DNA of 64,000 bases from Calidithermus roseus (GTDB lineage: Bacteria > Deinococcota > Deinococci > Deinococcales > Thermaceae). Numbering within the stretch: position 1 is the stretch's first letter; the number at the start of each line of letters is the position of its first letter. Of this stretch, positions 58,923-64,000 are shown in pieces. Position numbers and translations under genes: made by a program. The stretch lies in assembly GCF_003574095.1 (NCBI RefSeq), contig NZ_QWLA01000007.1, positions 1-64,000 of the forward strand. Reading direction: 5' to 3'. The notes under the pieces are model-generated. The model ran no database searches. It saw only the letters and a program-made list of their open reading frames with translations, and was not told the DNA's origin.

Positions 58923-60119
58923 GTGCTAGAGCCCATTAGCGTAACACTTAGCGTTACACCTCTTGCTTTGAGGCCCCCTGTAAAGTGGGCAGACTCAGCA
59001 CAAGGGCTTTTGCCTCTAGACCCTGGGAGAACTTGGAGTGTGGCTAATTTCGTAGGGCTGTATGGGCCATACCTGGGAGAGCTTTTGAGGGCTTACGCCA
59101 ACTCTCGCCCAGATGACCTCGAGGCGAGGATATTTGCGCTGGGGCCTGACCCCGATTACAAACCGGACACACCCTCCCCTTTGTTATTTGATTCGTGGGA
59201 GCTTACCCAAAGGTATGCAACGGTGAAGCGTCCCGTTGTGCTTCCACCCCCACCCGAGGAGTGGGAATATCCCCGCTTAACCATCACAGCGATACCAAGT
59301 GCAATCGCTGGGCCATTCATTGAGTGGGATGGCGTTCCCCAACCCATTCCCGTGTTAGAAGGCTTTTACTGGCTTTGGCGGGCTCTCCAAAAGTCTATCA
59401 AAGCAAAGGACGACCTGATCCACTTCAAAGACAAGGTACTCGAGCTCACCCCAAGGCTCGGATTACTAGAGCCACACCCCCTTTCTGATCGCTTTTCTAT
59501 GCCATGGAAGGGCTTGGTAGTAAGGGGGGGAATCCAGGATTCCCTTATGGGATGGGTCAAGGCAACGGTGACGGTGCGCTTTTGGTGGGAAGTCCTATCT
59601 TCGGGGGTGGGGGAACCAGTCTGGGGGTTCCTCGAGTCCCTACGTGGGTTTTTACCACCAGCGGCGGGCGACTGGGGGGTATACCTGAAGCTCTTAGCAG
59701 ACCCTTCTACCAGCGTTGTGGTTGATTCTTTTTGGCCCCTCTATGCAGTCATTGAGCTATTGCACCTTCACGAGGGGATGGATTCAAAGGGCTATCGGCG
59801 CTTTCAAGCTCCCCGAGAAACCATAAGTGAAAGACTTGTGCGCGAATACTTACGGCTTGAAGGATTGCGGGGGCTTATTGTTCCTGGGCCTACCCATCTT
59901 GCACCTCGCTTGGGTACACAACCCAACGAACTTCCAAACTTAGTAGGCTACATGGGCAGCTACCACCGGGCGTTGTTCGAGCTATCACGCTACAAAGGCC
60001 ACAGGGCAACCTGTGCCCATTGCCATAAGGCGTTCATACGTGAGCGAAAGACCGGAAAGTACTGCTCAGGGGCCTGTCGCGTGGCGGCCTCGAGGGAGCG
60101 TCAGAGGGGTTCAAGGTAG
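58923..60119 (+). CDS. Element cargo protein with C-terminal CGNR-like zinc finger
   Basis: A 398-residue protein starting with GTG at 58923. The first 350 residues match no family I know; they include Pro-rich VVLPPPPEEWEYPRLTITAI and long helical segments. The C-terminus is a zinc-ribbon/CGNR-like finger (ATCAHCHKAFIRERKTGKYC, SGACRVAASRERQR) with the CxxC...CxxxC pattern. The gene is clearly AT-richer than the rest of the element and faces right against the replication operon, the usual place for accessory or defence cargo. The early codons contain a direct repeat TAGCGTAACAC/TAGCGTTACAC. Confidence 0.6.
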   Translation: MLEPISVTLSVTPLALRPPVKWADSAQGLLPLDPGRTWSVANFVGLYGPYLGELLRAYANSRPDDLEARIFALGPDPDYKPDTPSPLLFDSWELTQRYATVKRPVVLPPPPEEWEYPRLTITAIPSAIAGPFIEWDGVPQPIPVLEGFYWLWRALQKSIKAKDDLIHFKDKVLELTPRLGLLEPHPLSDRFSMPWKGLVVRGGIQDSLMGWVKATVTVRFWWEVLSSGVGEPVWGFLESLRGFLPPAAGDWGVYLKLLADPSTSVVVDSFWPLYAVIELLHLHEGMDSKGYRRFQAPRETISERLVREYLRLEGLRGLIVPGPTHLAPRLGTQPNELPNLVGYMGSYHRALFELSRYKGHRATCAHCHKAFIRERKTGKYCSGACRVAASRERQRGSR

Positions 60120-60281
60120 CCCCTAAAGTTGTGTGCAATTTGTGTGCAATGTGGAGGGTAAAACACCCCGGTATGGTATGGAAAGCCCTGGGAAGCACAA
60201 GATGGTTTTTATTGTCCCAGACGCGTATAACCTAAACTTCCATGGGAGTGTGCATAACAGCTTGGAAAGGCTCTAGTAGCA

Positions 60282-60347
60282 TTGACACGGTAGGGGTCGC
60301 TGGTTCGAGTCCAGTCGCGCCCACCACGTACAGGACGAGAAAACCCC
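60282..60347 (+). repeat. Right attachment repeat (66 bp)
   Basis: Identical to 52445-52510. It carries the 3' half of tRNA-Val(GAC) without the 5' half, so it is the attR left by integration. Confidence 0.95.
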
Positions 60348-60375
60348 CTCATGCATTCACCGCATGAGGGGGTTT
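60341..60375 (+). terminator. Terminator following attR
   Basis: AAACCCCCTCATGC/GCATGAGGGGGTTT, a 14-bp stem with a 7-nt loop. It differs in sequence from the terminator after the intact tRNA gene, so the two derive from different parents of the recombination. Confidence 0.85.
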
Positions 60376-60452
60376 GTGTATCTACCCGAGTCCGGGAGTA
60401 CCCCTATTCTACGCGGCTCCGTGTACTTTATATAATGTGTTATGTTATACGT

Positions 60453-60458
60453 TATAGT
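60453..60458 (+). promoter_or_regulatory. -10 box of a promoter for higBA
   Basis: TATAGT ends 8 nt before the GTG of higB. Another TATAAT lies at 60431-60436. The stretch 60421-60460 is AT-rich with short repeats (GTTATG, GTTATA), likely operator sequence for HigA. Confidence 0.5.
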
Positions 60459-60466
60459 GATATCCC

Positions 60467-60760
60467 GTGATCGTCTCCTTTCGGGATCGTGGGACGGAGG
60501 ACATCTTCAATGGCGTGGACTCGAGGGAAGCCCGCAAGACCTGCCCGAAAGCGATCTGGAACGTAGCCCGCCGAAAGCTGGACATGCTCAACCAGGCCTA
60601 TGCGCTCAATGACCTGAAGGTCCCACCCGGCAACCGCCTGGAGGCCCTGAGCGCAGACCGCCAGGGGCAGCACAGCATCCGTATCAACGAGCAATACCGG
60701 GTGTGCTTTGTCTGGACCGCTCAAGGCCCCACAGAGGTGGAGATCACCGATTATCACTAG
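60467..60760 (+). CDS. higB: HigB-type toxin (RelE superfamily mRNA interferase)
   Basis: A 97-residue protein: MIVSFRDRGTEDIFNGVDSR, LNDLKVPPGNRLEALSADRQ, HSIRINEQYRVCFVWTAQGP, EVEITDYH. This is the plasmid-killer HigB form, which cuts mRNA on the ribosome; the C-terminal RICFxW...VEIxDYH pattern is complete. It starts with GTG. The toxin gene precedes the antitoxin, as is usual for HigBA. The pair lies between two att copies. Confidence 0.93.
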   Translation: MIVSFRDRGTEDIFNGVDSREARKTCPKAIWNVARRKLDMLNQAYALNDLKVPPGNRLEALSADRQGQHSIRINEQYRVCFVWTAQGPTEVEITDYH

Positions 60761-60775
60761 AGGAGGTGAAGACTT

Positions 60776-61084
60776 TTGGCCCGGCTTCCAACCCACCGCC
60801 CCCCCACCCATCCGGGGGAGATTCTGAGGGAAGAGTTTTTGAAGCCCCTTGGCATGACCCAGCGGGAGCTTGCCTCTCGAATTGGGGTTTCCTACCCAAG
60901 GGTGAATGAGCTCGTGCAGGGCAAGCGAGGGATGACCCCCGACACCGCGCTGAGGCTGGCCCGGTTGTTCGGTACTACCCCGGAGTTCTGGCTACAGGGT
61001 CAGTTGCACTGGGATCTGTATCATGCCATGCACTCAAGAAAGGCCAAGGCAATCGAGAAGATCAAACCCCTGGCCGTAGCCTGA
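60776..61084 (+). CDS. higA: HigA-type antitoxin
   Basis: A 102-residue protein with RPPTHPGEILREEFLKPLGM, TQRELASRIGVSYPRVNELV and TPDTALRLARLFGTTPEFWL, the HigA helix-turn-helix. It starts with TTG at 60776 behind GGAGGTGAAG. It neutralises HigB and should repress the operon. The last residues lie 30 bp before the diverged tRNA copy. Confidence 0.95.
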   Translation: MARLPTHRPPTHPGEILREEFLKPLGMTQRELASRIGVSYPRVNELVQGKRGMTPDTALRLARLFGTTPEFWLQGQLHWDLYHAMHSRKAKAIEKIKPLAVA

Positions 61085-61113
61085 GCGTGGTGTAACGGAG
61101 GGCCGGAATAACC

Positions 61114-61158
61114 CTGACACGATAGAGACCGTTGGTTCGAGTCCAATCGCGCCCACCA
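61114..61158 (+). repeat. Third, diverged copy of the tRNA-Val 3' half
   Basis: 45 nt with 38 identities to tRNA-Val(GAC) from the anticodon loop through CCA; all seven differences are transitions. No 5' half is present. It is the likely far end of an older or foreign insertion that contains higBA. Confidence 0.8.
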
Positions 61159-61161
61159 GAA

Positions 61162-61187
61162 AGTGGGCCGGAAGCTTCCGGCCCACT
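61162..61187. terminator. Hairpin following the third tRNA copy
   Basis: A 26-nt perfect palindrome (arm AGTGGGCCGGAAG) followed by CTTTCG. Each of the three tRNA 3' ends is thus followed by its own terminator. Confidence 0.7.
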
Positions 61188-61207
61188 CTTTCGTTAAGCT
61201 GGGTCCG

Positions 61208-62050
61208 GTGGAGCTTTCGATCCTCGTAATCTCGCACAACTCGAGCCGGGTGCTGCCAGAGTGTCTCGAGCGCCTGCATAAGTACTACCCCCACGCCCAA
61301 CAGGTGGTGGTGGACGCGGCCTCGTCGGATGGGAGCCTCGAGCTTGCCCGGCAGTGGCCTAACCTCAAGACCCTCAGTGTCGCCAACCGAGGCTATGCCT
61401 ATGCGGTCAACCGGGGGCTCGAGGTGGTGTCGGGGCATTACGTCGCCATCATGAACAGCGACGTTTACCTCGAAGCTGGCGACCTCGAGGCTCTCGTCGC
61501 GGCCCTGACTACCCACCCCAAGGCCGTGATGGCGGGCCCGGTCCTCATAACCCCGCAGGGTCGGCCCCAGTCCTTCGGCCTCTTTTACGCCCCTTACTAC
61601 TTCAATCTCCACAAGCCCAGGCCCGTCACATGGATTTCCGGCGCTTTGATCGTGCTCAGGCGCGACCACCTGCCACAACTGGGCGGCATGGATGAACGCT
61701 TCTTCTTTTACAACGAGGACATGGAGTGGGGCATCCGCGCCCGCCGCAAAGGTTTCGAAGTGTTGCTCATACCCCGAAAAGTCCTGCACCTCGGTGGAGC
61801 CTCAACCCCCAACGACCCCCGCTTCATCGCCGAAGGCTACCGGGGAGGGCTGCTATTGAGCCAGGCTCACTATTCCTGGATCCACGGCCTGCACCGCAAA
61901 GCGGTATTGCTCGAGGCCCAGCTACGCGTAACACTCGACCCAAACCCCAAGCGCAAAGCGGCCTATAAGCTGCTTCTAAGCCGTCTGGGACGACAAAAAG
62001 ACCTACCCTCTTCCTTTTTATTGGAAGAAAGCAGTAAGATACACCCGTAA
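61208..62050 (+). CDS. Family 2 glycosyltransferase
   Basis: About 280 residues starting with GTG at 61208 (VELSILVISHNSSRVLPECL). The GT-A fold motifs are VVVDAASSDGSLELARQWPN, the DxD region IMNSDVYLEAGDLEAL and the acceptor loop FFYNEDMEWGIRARRKGFEV. No membrane helix is seen, so it works at the cytosolic face, probably adding a sugar (rhamnosyl-type) to a cell-surface polysaccharide. It lies just outside the integration array and no other glycan genes are in view. Confidence 0.88.
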   Translation: MELSILVISHNSSRVLPECLERLHKYYPHAQQVVVDAASSDGSLELARQWPNLKTLSVANRGYAYAVNRGLEVVSGHYVAIMNSDVYLEAGDLEALVAALTTHPKAVMAGPVLITPQGRPQSFGLFYAPYYFNLHKPRPVTWISGALIVLRRDHLPQLGGMDERFFFYNEDMEWGIRARRKGFEVLLIPRKVLHLGGASTPNDPRFIAEGYRGGLLLSQAHYSWIHGLHRKAVLLEAQLRVTLDPNPKRKAAYKLLLSRLGRQKDLPSSFLLEESSKIHP

Positions 62051-62228
62051 CGATTACGGGGCGGTGGGTCCTCATTGCGAGTGTAGTGCCCCCTCATACT
62101 CTTCGATGTTCAAATGTCACACCCGACCCGCTGACTGTAGGTTACGGTCTGGGTGTTTATAAGCGCCCAGGCGAGAAAAGCGTGTCCAGAACGCCGTTTT
62201 GGCGCAGTTCATAGACTCGGTATATATC
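62051..62228 (+). other. Non-coding gap before the peptide gene
   Basis: No tRNA or clear ORF is seen. Short inverted repeats occur (for example GGGTGTTTATAAGCGCCC around 62153-62170). A minus-strand 60-codon frame at 62117-62299 looks like chance. Confidence 0.3.
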
Positions 62229-62257
62229 TTGACCGGGCGTCTTTGCCCTTTTATGAT
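62229..62257 (+). promoter_or_regulatory. Promoter of the 29-residue peptide gene
   Basis: TTGACC at 62229-62234, 17-nt spacer, TATGAT at 62252-62257, close to sigma-A consensus. Transcription should start near 62264, about 48 nt before the ATG. Confidence 0.75.
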
Positions 62258-62311
62258 TCTCTCAAGAAAGCGGAGCCGGAATAAATCCAGGTTCCCCAAT
62301 GGGAGGATCGC

Positions 62312-62401
62312 ATGAAAAAGCTCGCCTACAAAATCTTCGCTCTGGTTGCTAGCCTCGTAGCCCTTGGTCTCGCTGCTGGCGCTGGTGTGGATTGGGGTTA
62401 G
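62312..62401 (+). CDS. 29-residue hydrophobic peptide
   Basis: ATG at 62312 with GGGAGGATC spaced 5 nt before it. The product is MKKLAYKIFALVASLVALGL followed by AAGAGVDWG and a TAG stop. A charged MKK start and an unbroken hydrophobic stretch suggest export or membrane insertion; the polar tail GVDWG could be the mature part. It has its own promoter and is closed by a strong terminator, giving a transcript of about 195 nt. It is shorter than usual annotation limits. The HD-GYP gene starts 84 nt after its stop. Confidence 0.65.
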   Translation: MKKLAYKIFALVASLVALGLAAGAGVDWG

Positions 62402-62420
62402 ACCAACGTACTAAACATGC

Positions 62421-62454
62421 CAAGAGGTGCAGGTTGTGAAGCCTGCACCTCTTG
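62421..62454 (+). terminator. Terminator of the peptide gene
   Basis: CAAGAGGTGCAGG/CCTGCACCTCTTG, a 13-bp perfect stem with an 8-nt loop, followed by AGTTTTGTTTT. Confidence 0.92.
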
Positions 62455-62485
62455 AGTTTTGTTTTATCGTTACACTGCGAAGTAT

Positions 62486-63865
62486 ATGCAGCCGCAGTCT
62501 TTGGCTCTGCCTCCTCGCCCAGTGCTTATCTATATCTGCATTCTGACCGCCATCTTGGCCGGACTGCTATATGGTCTCACACTACTGCCCAGCAAAAGCG
62601 CACCCCTGGTTGGGGATTTGCTGTTCTGGGGGCTGCTGTTAGCTTGGTCTTATGGAACCTGGATTCGGCTCCCATTCTCTGCTTATATCTCCCACTCCTT
62701 CATCATCCTGCTAGCAAGCATCGTCCTCTTCCCTCCGTGGGTGCCACCTCTCCTTGCGCTGGTCTTTCGCTTCAAAAAGCTAAGCAATTCCTACCCTTGG
62801 TACAAGGATCTGTTCAACCGAGTGCAATATGGGCTATCCACCGGGCTGAGTGCGCTGGCCTGGTACTACTTAAATTCCACCTTTCATCTGGGCGAACTGA
62901 CCTCCGTGGTTGCGATTATCGGTACCTCCGCCGTCTTCTTTGCCGTAAACGTGGGCTTGGTTATCAGTGTCATCCGCCTATCGTCAGGAGCGCCTGTACG
63001 CAAAATCTGGGCTTCCAATTTCAGCTGGCTCTCGAGCAGCTACCTCCTGCTTTCCCCGGTGGCGCTCTTTCTGGCAAACGCATACAGCAAACCGTTGGTC
63101 GGGGATTGGGGAGGGTTCACCGTTCTGGCATTCATGGTGGTGTTCTACTTCTCCCGCTTCTACTGGGACGAGAAGGTAAAGCTCGAGGACGCTTTCAACG
63201 CCACCATCGATACTCTGGTGCAAGCTCTTGATGCCAAGGATAACTTCACGCGCTTGCACTCCGAGCGGGTCTCTGCCATCGCGGTAGACCTGGCCAAAGC
63301 CAAAGGGCTCGACGAGGCCGATCGGCGCAAGATCGCCTATGGGGCCCGCATCCACGACATCGGCAAGGTGGGCATTCCCGATGACGTGTTGCTCAAGCCC
63401 GTCCGGCTGACCAGCCAGGAATTTGAGCTCATCAAGAGCCACACCACTCGAGGGGTCGAGATTCTCAAACCGGCAGCCCGCTACTTCAAGGAAGTTTTGC
63501 CCATCGTGCTCTATCACCACGAACGCTGGGACGGACGAGGGTATCCCGAGGGGCGGGCGGGGGATGCCATCCCACTTTGGGCTCGCATCGTCTGCATCGC
63601 GGATGCCTACGAGGCCATGACGGCGGGGCGCTCCTACTCTCCTCCCAAGTCGCCCCAGCGGGCCATGCAAGAGCTCGAGGACCTCGCCGGAGACCAGTTC
63701 GACCCGGAACTGGTTAAGCTCTTTAAGGAGATCTGGTTGCAAGACCCGATCTGGAAAGACCGGGAGGTTTTCCTACGCAGCTATACCTCGCCAGTGCCCT
63801 TGTCGGAATTGCCCTCGCTCTCGCGTTCGGAGTCCGCTTCGGTGACTTCACAAGAGTTGAGCTAA
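62486..63865 (+). CDS. Membrane HD-GYP c-di-GMP phosphodiesterase
   Basis: About 459 residues. Seven or so hydrophobic segments fill residues 10-225 (for example LIYICILTAILAGLLYGLTL, SAVFFAVNVGLVISVIRLSS), then the HD-GYP domain: LHSERVSAIAVDLAKAKG, GARIHDIGKVGIPDDVLLKP, HTTRGVEILKPAARYF, YHHERWDGRGYPEGRAG with an intact GYP, and IADAYEAMTAGRSYSPPKS. It should hydrolyse c-di-GMP. The ATG at 62486 is chosen; a TTG at 62459 is possible. The N-terminal membrane part is a plausible sensor. A -10-like TACACT lies 9 nt before the ATG. Confidence 0.9.
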   Translation: MQPQSLALPPRPVLIYICILTAILAGLLYGLTLLPSKSAPLVGDLLFWGLLLAWSYGTWIRLPFSAYISHSFIILLASIVLFPPWVPPLLALVFRFKKLSNSYPWYKDLFNRVQYGLSTGLSALAWYYLNSTFHLGELTSVVAIIGTSAVFFAVNVGLVISVIRLSSGAPVRKIWASNFSWLSSSYLLLSPVALFLANAYSKPLVGDWGGFTVLAFMVVFYFSRFYWDEKVKLEDAFNATIDTLVQALDAKDNFTRLHSERVSAIAVDLAKAKGLDEADRRKIAYGARIHDIGKVGIPDDVLLKPVRLTSQEFELIKSHTTRGVEILKPAARYFKEVLPIVLYHHERWDGRGYPEGRAGDAIPLWARIVCIADAYEAMTAGRSYSPPKSPQRAMQELEDLAGDQFDPELVKLFKEIWLQDPIWKDREVFLRSYTSPVPLSELPSLSRSESASVTSQELS

Positions 63866-63882
63866 GGGCATTTTGGGCCTTC

Positions 63883-64000
63883 GTGCTGGGGGCCTTGCTC
63901 GAGGCCTTCGTCGGGTTTTCGACCCGCCAGGGCTGGCTCAGCCCCGAGGTGGGGGGGCCGCTGGCCAAGGCCTGTGTGCTCCTGTGCGTGAGCTACGGGC
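63883..64000 (+). CDS. Membrane protein, 3' end beyond the window
   Basis: The frame +2 to the HD-GYP gene reads LYLASALVGIALALAFGVRF before and VLGALLEAFVGFSTRQGWLS after GTG 63883, with KACVLLCVSYG at the window edge. It is hydrophobic and looks coding. No good start is seen; GTG 63883 is the first standard one, but translation may be coupled to the upstream gene and begin inside it. The family cannot be told. Confidence 0.4.
   Translation, partial: MLGALLEAFVGFSTRQGWLSPEVGGPLAKACVLLCVSYG

Larger units (their letters stand above)
52445..60347. mobile_element. tRNA-Val-integrated element, 7.84 kb
   Basis: Perfect 66-bp direct repeats, 7837 bp apart, mark the ends. The integrase gene adjoins the left end as expected. 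Contents from left: tyrosine integrase, XRE regulator, a broken gene with a ParB-like insertion, a repeat-rich ORF, an AEP primase/DUF3987 replication protein, a helper ORF, an excisionase-like protein and, on the other strand, a zinc-finger cargo protein. There are no capsid, portal or conjugation genes, so it is a minimal self-excising replicon or a satellite. The left third and the cargo gene differ in composition from the chromosome. Confidence 0.9.

Noticed and set aside
61081-61158. A fourth full tRNA gene
   Set aside because: The bases before 61114 cannot form the GGGCGCG acceptor strand or a D-arm; only the 3' half is present.
62117-62299. A 60-codon minus-strand frame
   Set aside because: It runs through the promoter of the peptide gene, has no ribosome-binding site and no recognisable sequence.

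Overview
The window looks like a chromosome segment from a thermophilic or thermotolerant member of the Deinococcus-Thermus phylum, most likely Meiothermus, Calidithermus or a close relative. The base composition is GC-rich, many CDS start with GTG or TTG, and several promoters put a TAnnnT -10 box 6-8 nt before the start codon, as expected for leaderless transcripts. The rpmH-rnpA-yidD-yidC cluster, SecG, MurA, Lnt, QueG, Hom/ThrC and an Opp transporter are also typical. The genus call is inference from gene content, not from a database match.

Layout. 1-7.8 kb: an AddA-like helicase (cut by the window edge) and an AddB-like nuclease subunit, separated by an AbrB/Doc toxin-antitoxin pair, a class IV aminotransferase and an AT-richer type II restriction-modification pair (NotI-like endonuclease plus D12 adenine methylase). 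7.8-14.8 kb: a PhzF-like enzyme, a cytochrome c / copper monooxygenase-like fusion, a two-component system, an ECF sigma/anti-sigma pair and a transglutaminase. 15-21.9 kb: an argininosuccinate-lyase paralogue, a GAF-GGDEF protein, a LacI regulator and a lipoprotein with a possible caspase-like C-terminal domain. 21.9-27.2 kb: an amino-acid ABC transporter operon with a ureohydrolase, an aminotransferase and an XRE-cupin regulator, bracketed by a tRNA-Val(UAC) gene and a copy of its 3' end, so probably an old tRNA-borne island. 27-31.6 kb: tRNAs, rpmH-rnpA-yidD-yidC, murA, and a small DNA-binding-type protein behind a structured leader. 31.7-41.9 kb: an S9 peptidase, a DUF4139 protein, an Opp oligopeptide transporter and secG. 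42-52 kb: lnt, a degenerate phosphoesterase, queG, hom-thrC, a nitrilase, an S41 peptidase and a kinase with three ATP-cone-like repeats.

52.4-61.2 kb is a tandem integration site at tRNA-Val(GAC). A 7.84-kb integrative element (integrase, XRE regulator, excisionase-like protein, AEP primase/DUF3987 replication protein, a repeat-rich ORF carrying 13 copies of an iteron-like octamer, a zinc-finger cargo protein) is bounded by perfect 66-bp direct repeats. A 0.8-kb HigBA segment bounded by a third, diverged copy of the tRNA 3' end follows it. 61.2-64 kb: a GT2 glycosyltransferase, a 29-codon peptide gene with its own promoter and terminator, and a membrane HD-GYP phosphodiesterase.

The parts most worth a second look are the integrative element with its octamer cluster and cargo gene, the peptide/HD-GYP pair, the alternative-pairing leader at 31.3 kb and the tRNA-bounded guanidino-compound operon.
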